64,000 nt of DNA from Hofstenia miamia (lineage: Eukaryota > Xenacoelomorpha > Acoela): positions 2,273,447 through 2,337,446 of the forward strand of contig SCFE01000027.1 in NCBI GenBank assembly GCA_004352715.1. Direction: 5' to 3'. Both the position numbers and the translations under genes were made by a program. Numbering within the stretch: the first letter of the stretch is position 1; each line of letters opens with the position of its first letter. Below are positions 24,721-35,534 of this stretch, piece after piece. Below the pieces are notes generated by a model that made no database searches, was not told the origin of the DNA, and was given only the letters and a program-made list of their open reading frames with translations.

Positions 24721-25033
24721 ATTTAAATACAATTCTGTGAACTTAAACTTTTAACACTTATATTTATTTAGATAAATTTCATTCGATTTATATATAACAA
24801 TATTATCAGATATAAAATTTAGAATCTCTATTTTGCATATCTATTGAAATATTTTGTTTTAAAAAAAATATACACTGAACAAAAGAAAGTGTGTTAAGTG
24901 CAATATGCACGGTAATGTATTCCGTTTTATTGTCGAAAGACGCTTAACTGAGATTGAAATATTTCAATGAGTAACTTGAATAACAACACACCGTTAATCA
25001 AACAGTTTTCGTTTAATTATAAAATATATACTA

Positions 25034-25110
25034 ATAAAGCGTTTGGCTTAGTGGAAGGTGTAGGCATTTCGGGTGCTCATTTCATATAATATCCAGGTTT
25101 TCGACATTTT
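25034..25110 (+). repeat. tRNA-like SINE head or tRNA pseudogene
   Basis: An exact match to the Pol III box A consensus, TGGCTTAGTGG, lies at 25044-25054, and a near match to box B, GGTTTTCGACA, at 25096-25106, 41 bases later as in a tRNA. A proper acceptor stem cannot be formed, so a functional tRNA is unlikely. Confidence 0.45.
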
Positions 25111-27640
25111 AGCACAGTAATAATAATTTTCAATGGAGCAACATTTTCCCGCTTTATTTCTTTTCAATCAAACGAGAAATTTATGATCTCAATCCATTAT
25201 TTCTCATTTTGTTATTGGTTTGCCCCATGGGTTCTCCCAAGACATGGGTTCTCGCAAGAATGACATATTTATTCCATGTCTTAGAAATTCTAAAAACAAC
25301 ATAACCCTGTTTTTGATAATATTTTTATGCATAAATTACACTATTTCCTTTGCCCAACCCAATTAAATTTATTTTTAGAAGCAGATTTCTTATGAATATT
25401 AAATGCATTTAATAATATATTGTGAGTCAATGATGTTAAGCGACTACCAGATGTAAAAGTTTGTGCATTTGTTATTTTTTTACTAAGTGTTTCTTTTAGT
25501 GCAATTATTTTACTCTATGATAACATATAGTGTCGTCACCACATACAAAATCGCCAATTTTTTTGGTTGCAAAATCAGAAATTAAAATCATTGAATTTAA
25601 AGCAATTCTAAATACTTTTTCTCTGTAACAACTTTTCTTGAAGCAAATAATATTGGCTCGCCAAGGAATATTTAGATGAAATGTATTCATTAATTCACGT
25701 AATAAGACCTCAATTAACTAAGAATGTGTAACCTAAGTTGTTCTGCTAATTTTGTATCCAAAACCATCTCAAGCAGGTAAGTTACAAAATTTCAAGGCTA
25801 GGGCAAGCCCAGGCATGATTGACAATCTCTGAAAATGCTACTGAAGATACAGATAGCTATTTCCAATATATACAATCCTCAATCGCCAATTGTATATAAA
25901 TGGCTATTCTTAAATTACAGTAGAAGTAAAAAGACATTGAGAAATACCCATGAAATGACTAAACCTTACTTATCATGACATTAAGGTATTACGCATAGAG
26001 TATAAAGTACTAAATCTCCAAAATCTTACTTTTATAATAATTAAGACCTAACAAACATCCCATTTTAGCTTGATATGCCATCATGTGTCATCTAAGCAAT
26101 GATTTCAATAGATATTGTCGCAAACAGGGTGGGATACGTATCAACCCAAATCGAGAGTCACACTTACAGGGGTCGGATTGGGTCACGGGTTATTTTTAAT
26201 AGTGAAAGAACACTAACAGATTTAAAAGGCAATTTGAGAAGTCAAGCATTTGGGTTTTAAAATGCTTAAAGATTTTTGAATTATTTTTTTAGTTGTGTAT
26301 TATTTTTATTGATACTTTTATGCAAAACAGTTTGCGAGTACTATACAAGCATAATGTTTCATTGGTGGGATCTGTTGTATCCGACACTACCGAAATCAGA
26401 AAAGCACTGTATATAGACTACAGCCAGTTTTTTTAAACAATCATTATTATTAGCAATCTTAATTTCTTAATTGAATAATTTTATAACCAACAACTTGTTA
26501 CAGCTGAAGTGATATTTCTGGCTAAAATGGCTAATTTTAGTGATTTTTCTAAGAAGTATATGCATAGCTCCAAACAATTAGAGCTCATTAAAACTGAGTG
26601 CATATACCTACAGATATCACGTCAAATATGTGCAGGTAATGCACACAATTTTTTTAATTTGTTATACAGTATTTAAAATATAAGGAATTAATTCAACAGA
26701 AATACGAGTTTAGAAATCCATACGCTCCCATCAAGGTTATGAACATTGCGTAATTGTGACTTCACATTTACACGTTAGTTCGTTATCAGTAAATGAGAAG
26801 GCGTTGATTTGGTAACGAATACCAAAGCAAAGCGTCAATCAATCTCCGGTTCCCAGAGGAAGATTGGCTTTGGAGATTTAATGAAAATAAACAGATCCTT
26901 TATTAAAAAGCAGCACATTCATTGAAAACCAATTTTCAAAATTTGCTTAACATCACTGATCAAATCAACAACTAGAATTAAGTCACATTTTAAATTCCTA
27001 TAGAAAAATTTTTCCGCCTACGAATATCTGCACTACTTTAATATTTTTAGTGTTTAGCGTAGCGTCTGCCATGTTCAAGTTGTTTCAAAGGGCTACAGCT
27101 TGCAAAGTGAACACTTCATGTACATATAGTGCTTTGCAAATGGCATAATGGTAGCAGGACAGAGATGGACATAGGGCGGGATGAGCAAGGCGAGTTTTGG
27201 CAGCATTATTGGCTAAAATTTCAGTAAATCTTGATTGAATATCACGAAGCAACAGTCAAATCAACTTAAATGTAGTAATACAATACAAATTACAAAACAT
27301 GCATTCAACAATAGCATATCTTTTGCCGGTACTTTAGCTTTTAATTTTTAACATTCTCAATATTGGTGTTGAAAGGAAAAAATTGAGGAAGCTTTTTGGG
27401 AATAATCATATAACTGAGTTCAAAATGCCGTTAGTTAAACATTCGAGCCTGGCCGGGATTTTGGCCCTAATTATAAGCCCATTTCCATCTCGTTACAGCA
27501 TTAATTGCAAATCTCAAAATGATTACCAACACATCCAAAATGAGACACAGGATTGTGAACTGATGCAATGCCACAATAGTATAGCATTGGACTATTCTGT
27601 TATTTTACAAGGTTTTACTTAATAGACGAAAGTTAGGTTT
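25111..27640. other. gene-free spacer
   Basis: AT-rich with short unrecognised frames; the 79-codon plus frame at 27383-27622 shows no family features. Confidence 0.5.
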
Positions 27641-27648
27641 CAAACTAT

Positions 27649-28878
27649 AAAAAATGGCACAAAATCAAATTTTCAAACTCAATTTACTAAAAGATGATAA
27701 GAGATAAATACATAACATTTGAATATAAAATAGACATTTGTGATGTACATCAACATTATGAGTTAATAAGGGAGTACTTGTCCAGTATTGGAGATACACA
27801 GTTCCAAGCGACGAGGGATGGATTCCATCAAATCTTTTTGAATTATGCGCGAAATGTTTCCAGTGACTATCCTCAAAACGTTTTCTAATTCCTCAATTGT
27901 CTTTGGGTACAGCTTCTATATCTCATGCTTTCATAATCCCCCAGAGATTTTCAATAGGAGACAGGTCACTGAAGACCACTGAAGTGGTTGCACTAAATTG
28001 TCACTAAACCAAGCACGAGTTTTGTTTGAAGTATGCGCTCCTGCCCCGTCTTGTTGCAGTAGCCAACCGTCAGGGTACATTGTGTTAGCATAGGGCATGA
28101 ACTCGTCTAGAATTGTGATGTATTTATCGGAGTCAACATTGTCTTTTACTACAGTAATGTAGAAACCTTTGTGAGAAAGTGAACACTTGGTCATACGTTT
28201 TTGTGGGGTTCTACCAATTTTGCACCAGTATTTTATTGTGTTCCGATGCAGATGAAAAAGGCACTCGTCTGTAATGAAATCGTTGTTCCAGGCAAAGCCC
28301 TCCATATCTCGACAAAAAAACCAATCTTTTTCGGATGTGCTCCTGTGTTAGAAATGGAACGTTGTGTGGTTTCTTTTTGGTAAGGCCCGCACTTTTCAAT
28401 CTTCTCTGGATGGTTCTTTCAGAAACTGTCGGTCAGCCCCGATCCATTAGTTGCTTTTTAATGTCTCTTGCAGAATATTCGGGATGGGCGATTGCAAGTT
28501 TAACAAGACTCTTTTGGTCGTTTCCCCAAATCTTTTTGGGTCCGCCACTTCCCCGTTTTCTTTCAAGGGTTTCACCTTCGTCTAACTTCAAATTCCGATA
28601 TAAAGCTCGTTTAGACATCTGTGTTGCATTCAATAACGTCTTAAAATTTCTTTCTCCAAGTGAGTAAAGAACACGAAATGTTTCCTTTTTGTTCTTACTG
28701 CAAGCCATGACATGAAAAGAATTAATTCGATAATTTTGTTAACATGTGCATTACATTAATATAAAGCATTGCATTCGATAAATCAAAATAGATCTCTTCA
28801 TGAATTAAAAAATCAGTTATATATTTGCATATAGTGGTTACTGAGAAACTCTCCTTTGAATAGTTGTGCCATTTTTTT
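27649..28878 (-). mobile_element. Tc1-like DNA transposon, defective
   Basis: Inner inverted repeat AAAAAATGGCACAA at 27649-27662 matches its complement TTGTGCCATTTTTT at 28864-28877, enclosing a transposase on the minus strand. The outer ends and TA duplication could not be fixed. Length about 1.23 kb suits Tc1 elements. The 5' half of this element is present again, identically, after the N at 29262. Confidence 0.75.
27880..28708 (-). pseudogene. Tc1-like DDE transposase, frameshifted
   Basis: Cut-and-paste transposase. N-terminal helix-turn-helix (ATG at 28708) includes KRALYRNLKLDEGETLERKR and the GSGGPKK linker typical of Tc1 proteins, then DARDIKKQL-like second helix-turn-helix. A frame change near 28435 leads to the segment with FLTQEHIRKRLVFLSRY; another near 28300 leads to the catalytic part: first Asp in NDFITDECLF, second Asp in LLQQDGAGAHTS, and after a further shift near 27975 the DLSPIENLWG motif with the catalytic Glu, followed by TGA and TAA stops. 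The Asp-to-Glu spacing is near 34 (DD34E-like). At least three frame breaks make it inactive. Confidence 0.85.
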
Positions 28879-29261
28879 GTCGCTAGGTATATTTACTCCT
28901 CGCAAATTTTAGATTTCTCATTGTTAACCCGCACTATAGAATGACAATATGAGGTAGGCGTGCACCCCGAACCCGAACCTGTCGGGATATTTACTACCCG
29001 AACCCGAAACCTCGACGTTGAATTGATGTTTTGGATCTCTGTCTAATCAAATGATCATTAACATCAATAATTTCTAATAGAGGAAAAAGTAATTCATTGG
29101 TATTACTTAACGTCTTGGATCTTTCTCAAATCAAGCGGTGATTAATATTAGCATTTTTCTTAATAAACAATCTAATCTTTGCACCCGAACTCGACCAAAC
29201 TCGAAAATCTGATACTCGAATCCCGAAATCGGGCAGGTTCAATCGGTTAGCCAATAGCATT
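28326..29261. repeat. first copy of 936-bp exact direct duplication
   Basis: Identical to 29263-30198 at a constant offset of 937, the one extra base being the N at 29262. It contains the 5' half of the Tc1 transposase plus the flanking CCGAA-rich repeat. Read as a probable assembly join rather than a genomic duplication. Confidence 0.95.
28945..29261. repeat. CCGAA-pentamer element
   Basis: CCCGAACCCGAACC near 28963-28978 and CCCGAACCCGAAACC near 28996-29010, with CCCGAACTCGACC and CCCGAAATCGGGCAGGTTC at the far side. GAACCTG...CGGGA and its complement occur near the two edges, which suggests imperfect inverted ends, but no clean target duplication was found. Repeated inside the second duplicate copy (29882-30198). 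Confidence 0.5.
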
Positions 29262-29262
29262 N

Positions 29263-30198
29263 CTTTTTCGGATGTGCTCCTGTGTTAGAAATGGAACGTT
29301 GTGTGGTTTCTTTTTGGTAAGGCCCGCACTTTTCAATCTTCTCTGGATGGTTCTTTCAGAAACTGTCGGTCAGCCCCGATCCATTAGTTGCTTTTTAATG
29401 TCTCTTGCAGAATATTCGGGATGGGCGATTGCAAGTTTAACAAGACTCTTTTGGTCGTTTCCCCAAATCTTTTTGGGTCCGCCACTTCCCCGTTTTCTTT
29501 CAAGGGTTTCACCTTCGTCTAACTTCAAATTCCGATATAAAGCTCGTTTAGACATCTGTGTTGCATTCAATAACGTCTTAAAATTTCTTTCTCCAAGTGA
29601 GTAAAGAACACGAAATGTTTCCTTTTTGTTCTTACTGCAAGCCATGACATGAAAAGAATTAATTCGATAATTTTGTTAACATGTGCATTACATTAATATA
29701 AAGCATTGCATTCGATAAATCAAAATAGATCTCTTCATGAATTAAAAAATCAGTTATATATTTGCATATAGTGGTTACTGAGAAACTCTCCTTTGAATAG
29801 TTGTGCCATTTTTTTGTCGCTAGGTATATTTACTCCTCGCAAATTTTAGATTTCTCATTGTTAACCCGCACTATAGAATGACAATATGAGGTAGGCGTGC
29901 ACCCCGAACCCGAACCTGTCGGGATATTTACTACCCGAACCCGAAACCTCGACGTTGAATTGATGTTTTGGATCTCTGTCTAATCAAATGATCATTAACA
30001 TCAATAATTTCTAATAGAGGAAAAAGTAATTCATTGGTATTACTTAACGTCTTGGATCTTTCTCAAATCAAGCGGTGATTAATATTAGCATTTTTCTTAA
30101 TAAACAATCTAATCTTTGCACCCGAACTCGACCAAACTCGAAAATCTGATACTCGAATCCCGAAATCGGGCAGGTTCAATCGGTTAGCCAATAGCATT
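29263..30198. repeat. second copy of 936-bp exact direct duplication
   Basis: Carries a second, identical 91-codon Tc1 N-terminal frame (29645-29370, minus) without the catalytic half. Its left edge is the middle of the transposase, directly after an N, not a transposon terminus. Confidence 0.95.
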
Positions 30199-30199
30199 T

Positions 30200-31299
30200 G
30201 CTAACCCGCACTGCTACGTTTTCTTAGTCTTAATAAATCTGTATTAGTTGAGGTCAACTTACAATGAGAATTCTTATGGGATTGTGATTACTTCTATTGT
30301 TGGAATAATAATCCTTAACTAAAAAATGTTTTCATAAATTCCCAAAAAAAATTTCATTATGTAGAAGCTAAATATTTCATTTTCTCCTCATAAAAGGAAT
30401 ACACTACATTATATTAATGAAAGCAATTCTTGGTATTTAGGTTGAATCTTACATTTATCAAGAAAATATGACAAAGCACGACATAATGAAATTCTAGAAT
30501 TTGCCTTATCTTAGAAAAATGACATGAAACACTAGTTGTCAGCATGATTAAAATTGCGTGTTTCATTATAAATTATTTTTTAAAAAAAAGACGTTTTTAG
30601 GCATCATTTTTTATTTTGTATAATATACTAGTTATGGTTTATTCAATACGACAGGTTTCATCAGATATTTTGTCATTTAAATCTGCGGTTTTCTACTAAA
30701 ATCCAATTTGTTCATGATGTTTTTTATCTTCCATAAGCATGCACAATTTTTTAGGTGAGTTTTGTACTTCATATTATGACAATATTGTTTTTTCCTTGGC
30801 ACTTAAGAACACTAGATTTCAGAACAATGATCTGATACACAAGACTTTCACTTGAAATAATTTGTCTATGTAAAATTAAATGAATTCTAAATATCATAGC
30901 AATACAGGGCCATTGAATAAGCAAATTATAAATACTTAAAATTTTGAAAGATGCATTTTTTATTCAGCCTATGAAATTCAATAGCCTCAGATTTACAATA
31001 TTCTAAGAATTGTATCCACAGATTTTTACTATGGCCATGATTCTTGCTCAATTAAATACGTTTCAGTACCCCATCAGGAATGTCTAAATCCTTCCCAATG
31101 AAGTTATGTTAATGAATGCAATAAATGGGTGCTAATATCTTTGTATTTTTATATTGACGATTTGGACTTTGTTAGTATTTTTGACATCCTAATTTATAAT
31201 AAATGTAAAAAATTTGTTTTTAAAATGAATTTGCGTGTTTATAATCATGCAAATATTCCAATGTTAGGGAAGAACAGTGTGATCTTCTGCATTTCATCA
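30200..31299. other. gene-free AT-rich spacer
   Basis: No domain, RNA or repeat recognised. The motif CTAACCCGCACTG at 30201 echoes GTTAACCCGCACTA at 28925, so it may be a terminal piece of the same transposon family. Confidence 0.45.
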
Positions 31300-31307
31300 A
31301 TGCGGAG

Positions 31308-31686
31308 CAGACTTGCCAAAGAGCCGAGCTTCTAACGAGACGAACTGAGCCGAGCCGAGCCGAGCCGAGCCGAGCTTGAGCAGAGCATTTGATATACAAC
31401 GAGCCCAAAACGAGCCTTTATTAGGCCGAGAAAATTTATAGTTCTGCTTTTTAATTTGCTTATGCAGATTTTTCTTATTTTTTTATTCAATATACCTTTT
31501 TTATAATCATATTCTCAAATGTTTATTAAATAATTAAGAAGAGCTATTTAAAAATTGCAATATTTTTTTGAAAAAATATCAAGCCTCATTGAACGGTTCT
31601 ATATGGCGAGCCGAGCCGAGTCGAAAATACTCAAAAGTAAAACGAGCCTAGTCGAGCCTAAAAATGTCTGCTCGTTGACAAGTCTG
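31308..31686. mobile_element. hAT-type MITE with GAGCC pentamers
   Basis: 379 bp with terminal inverted repeats CAGACTTGCCAA / TTGACAAGTCTG (one mismatch), flanked by the 8-bp duplication ATGCGGAG at 31300-31307 and 31687-31694. CAG start and 8-bp duplication are the hAT hallmarks. It holds five to six tandem GAGCC units near 31347-31374 and further GAGCC units near 31608-31660 in the same orientation. No transposase, so non-autonomous. Confidence 0.9.
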
Positions 31687-31699
31687 ATGCGGAGTAATG

Positions 31700-33890
31700 T
31701 TCTCAATATGGGAAATGTATTTTTATATTGAGGAAGAAAACAATGAAAAAAATTAAGAATCAGAAAGTTCCAATTAACTCTCTACAAAAAATATTTTACC
31801 ATATAACATGTGTGCCTCAAAATTTGAATTTGAACTTTTTTAATATAGGGCGCGGCAGTCAAACCCATTTTTGAAATTCAAAACTGTGGCAAACAATATT
31901 TATTGCGGTAAGGTTATTATATACATGGAAATGTATGTACTATAAAAGAATAACGACTATCTTCTCGAAAAGAATTTCAATGTAAGCTTCTAAAGCGATT
32001 TTTGAAAGCCATGTGATTACATTTTGTGGTGACATACAAAATAACAATACATTTTGCTGATCTTCATTTTTATATTTATAAAAAATGGTTTGACGTTTAA
32101 CTGCCGCGCCAAGGGTAAAGTAAACTTCTATCTCATAGTAATCTACAATCATTTTTGATATTTTCCTTTAAATATGTGATTTGCTATTATTACATTAAAA
32201 AACTAATTATAATGCAAGCATTTAAATAAATTAAGCATACTGAATCATTGTATAAATATGTAAGAAAATTAATACAATATAATAACATTGAGTTTGGATC
32301 GCTGTGGGTTTATCACATAAATAAGACTGTTAGTTGATGTGTGCACCTCGATATCTGGCCTCTACAGAATTGCAGTGTAAAACAAAATTGTCTTTCAAAT
32401 TAAGAACCGCTAAGACATGTTATGGGAAAAAATCCAGACGTTGAAATTTACTCATGACATTTCTGATCGCTTACAACTATGTGCTACATGTGAAAATATT
32501 TTTTTAAGAAAAATCATATGTTCCTATTTCCAATCTATCTGCATTTTCCAATTTTATTGACTATATCTATTTCAAAACAAGTTCTACGTAAACGTAAGTG
32601 ATGTTATGCTTAAAATTGTTTTGGCACTCTCTTTCCACTTCAAAGGACAATGTTAAATCTGGCATGCAGTAGACATACAAATCAAATTTTCCAATAAATA
32701 TGATATATGCAAACTAACCGGAGTATCACTTCAACGAGCAAAAATATCACATATTTATTAGTTATTTTTAAATGAGGCCCTAAGAAATATTATCTTTGAA
32801 AGAAGACAAAAATTAGCTTGGTGTAAAAAATTTTTTAATTGAATGGATTTGACTATAAAATCAAGTGTAATCTAATTTGAATAATAAATAGAAATAAAAA
32901 TTAGGCTTTTAGCACTTTCTTAATAACTGCAAATTAAAATTGTATTGCATATATTCTCAACTACCTTCTTGGAAAATTATGTATATCTAGGTTACATATC
33001 GTGAGGAGGATGTTCATATTGCTTGGAATCAATGTTAACTGAATTGAACATTTTGTCTGGATATTGGGGCTTTCGCCCCAAAATTTTAGCAACGAAGTGA
33101 TACAGAAATGCAAGTTGAAAAACAAAGTCAAACATTTTCACTATTCTAAGGCTGAAAGGTTGGACATAATTGCATATATATTCACTGGTTTGTGTTTAAA
33201 AAATGATTCCACATATCTCACAAACCTATGTAAATTTCATCATAAATTCTCCTTAAGTGGTGGATATAAATACGTTTTTTATAATAAGAACTGATTAATA
33301 ATTAAGTTAAAAGGAATATTATACTTACTAAGCGATATTCAATTTGCATGAAAACCGAAGTGCTTACAATTCTAATAAAGTCCTTTGTCCAATCAGAACG
33401 TTCCATTTGAAAATTAACATGGACAATAATTGAATTTGGAAGAATGAAAGGACGGAAAACTGAAAATTGCTCAGAGATAAAATAGTGATAAAAATTTATT
33501 AATTGCCAATTGAATCAATGACAGTGTGCATCTGTGAATTGGGAGCACTCCTAGAGTGCCTCTCCCCAGGGTTAGGACAAGACAGGAGAAGATAATCTTT
33601 GCATTGTTTAAAACACTCCTCAGAAATTTGACCATCTCAGAGGAAATGAGTCATACATCAAAAAAGATTCTGTCTTCGATGAACATAATGGCCTCAGAGC
33701 AATTTGTCGATAAACACACATCTTTCCTTACAATTAGATCTTCTATTTTGCAAAAAGATTTGCATAAAGAACATTCTGATCTGAAAATTTGCTTGCAAGA
33801 TATATTTCACAATATTTGTGTTAAAAAAATTTTCAAATATAACACAATTTCAAATATGCAAAGTGTGCCTCTCACTAAAAAAATATATGG
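31700..33890. other. gene-free spacer
   Basis: Short frames only. The 124-codon plus frame 33556-33930 runs into a TA array and shows no family features; it is not called as a gene. Confidence 0.5.
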
Positions 33891-33892
<2 letters not shown>

Positions 33893-33931
<39 letters not shown>

Positions 33932-34058
33932 TACGTAACTGAGTTAAAGTTCAGCTATCCTCACATGTGCTCTAAATCTTAGAATTATCTGAAAGTAATA
34001 TGCGAAGAGTATTTAAGTCTTTATAAGAAAATAGAAATTTTAACGATAANNNNNNNNN

Positions 34059-34088
<30 letters not shown>
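33893..34088. repeat. (TA)n microsatellites flanking a 9-base gap
   Basis: TA tracts at 33893-33929 and 34059-34088; N at 34050-34058. The gap abuts the second TA tract. Confidence 0.9.
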
Positions 34089-34092
<4 letters not shown>

Positions 34093-34286
34093 CCTGCATA
34101 TATTTTCTATTTAGAAAGTTCATCTAATAATATTGACAAAATGCTGGGAAAATAGTATATTTCCACAACCTCCTGCTTTGCTCAAGTTTTTCAAGGTGAT
34201 TTAATCCATTATTGTTACCTAAGAATTATGTCTATGATAGCACAGGTTGCAAACGTGTCAGTTTTTCACGCAATTCTTTGCTTATA

Positions 34287-35530
34287 CAGGGTGTTCATTA
34301 AGTCCCTCCGTGATTTATTTGCATCAATGTATTTCAATAAAAAGTAAGTCAGTATTCAAATGAATGTATTTTCAAAGCTAATGTACTAAAGTTTTATATT
34401 CTATAACATCAGTTCAATATGACCACCATCTTTCTTGGAATACATCTGAAATCTGGAAATGCAGTTTTCCACAGTTCTTTTAAGCATTTCGATATAAAAT
34501 TTCATTGCATGCTTTCTTTATGGAATCGTCGATATTTGCATTTTTTCCCCATAAACTATATTCTTTATATGTCAAAAAGGAGAAAGTCCGGAGGTGCAAA
34601 ATCAGGACTTCTTGTAGCCCATGACACTCATTCTCTGACATCTGTACTCAAATGTGAACGTGCGCCATCTTGTTGGAGGAAAGCACCCCTAAAGCAACGA
34701 CGCCTCTTCAGTTTAGGAACAAAGAATGTCTGAAGTATTGCCAAATAATCTGTTGTTTCAAAGTATCGGTAGGAAATAAGTAAGGTCCAATGAGTTTTGT
34801 GGATGAAAAAGAAACCAAAAAATTGGCCTTTGGTGATGCTCTAGGGACCTCAGTAAAGTTGCTTGGGTTCTCATATCCCCAAATTACGGAATTGTGCCTG
34901 TTGACACTGCCACTCAAATGAAATGTTGCTTCATCAGACCATAAAACGTTAAACAAAAAATCATCGGTCTCTCGATGAAGACGCAACAATTCATCACACA
35001 TTGCACGCAGAATATGAAAAATTGAACCAATTGATGTCAAAGTGAGCTGAAGTGCGTCGTATGTATGATGAGGGNNNNNNNNATGGAGGGGTTGTTGCAA
35101 AATCATTTCTCCATTTGCGTTGAAGAGCCACCACAGATTGTAAAGANAACTTTCTCATCATCAATCGTTTTGGAGCTGCCAGTTCTTTCTTTGTGATGAA
35201 CACTCCCAGTTTCATTAAATGTTGCATAAAATGCAGTAATTGTCTTGTAAGATGGAGGGGTTGTTGCAAAATCATTTCTCCATTTGCGTTGAAGAGCCAC
35301 CACATATTGCAAAGAGTGAAATTCCAAAACAACATAAATTCTTTGCTCCATTATCAATATTTTAAAAATGACAGACGACTTTTTGCTAAATGAATAATTA
35401 CGACTAAATTAACAAGTAACGTAAATTCCAATGTGTGAGTAAGTTTTTGACGTAAAGCAACCAATTCTAAAATTTGTATGTGTGCCTGCATATCAGATTA
35501 AAATCACTGAGGGACTTAATGAACACCCTG
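34287..35530 (-). mobile_element. mariner-type transposon with TA duplication, near full length
   Basis: Inverted ends CAGGGTGTTCATTAAGTCCC and its complement GGGACTTAATGAACACCCTG, matching over about 27 bases, with TA at 34285-34286 and 35531-35532. 1244 bp as assembled, but 35075-35147 holds an N8 gap, a duplicate block and a lone N, so true length differs. IS630-Tc1-mariner superfamily by structure. Confidence 0.92.
34500..35357 (-). pseudogene. IS630-Tc1-mariner transposase, broken
   Basis: Start near 35351 (MEQRIYVVLEFH), N-terminal helix-turn-helix with QRKWRNDF and the GSVHHKERTGSSKT linker. The catalytic core has the first Asp in WSDEATFHLSGSVNRHN, then VIWGYENP, KLIGPYLFP, the second Asp in FLQQDGARSHLST and the third acidic residue in ATRSPDFAPPDFLLF. 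The DEATFHLSG/NRHN and SPDxxPxDFxLW signatures mark the widespread arthropod family with these motifs. Stops after REx and in the C-terminus plus the assembly breaks make it non-functional as it stands. Confidence 0.8.
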
Positions 35531-35534
35531 TATA

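Noticed and set aside
25034-25110. Functional tRNA gene
   Set aside because: No pairable acceptor stem and an imperfect T-arm despite good box A.
28335-29604. Plus-strand 110-codon frames in both duplicate copies
   Set aside because: Antisense shadows of the Tc1 transposase N-terminus.
31220-31408. Minus frame with ARLGSARLGSVRLV repeats
   Set aside because: It is the translated GAGCC pentamer array of the hAT MITE.
33556-33930. 124-codon plus frame as a gene
   Set aside because: It ends in a TA array coding for IYIY repeats and has no domain, splice context or codon pattern suggesting a gene.
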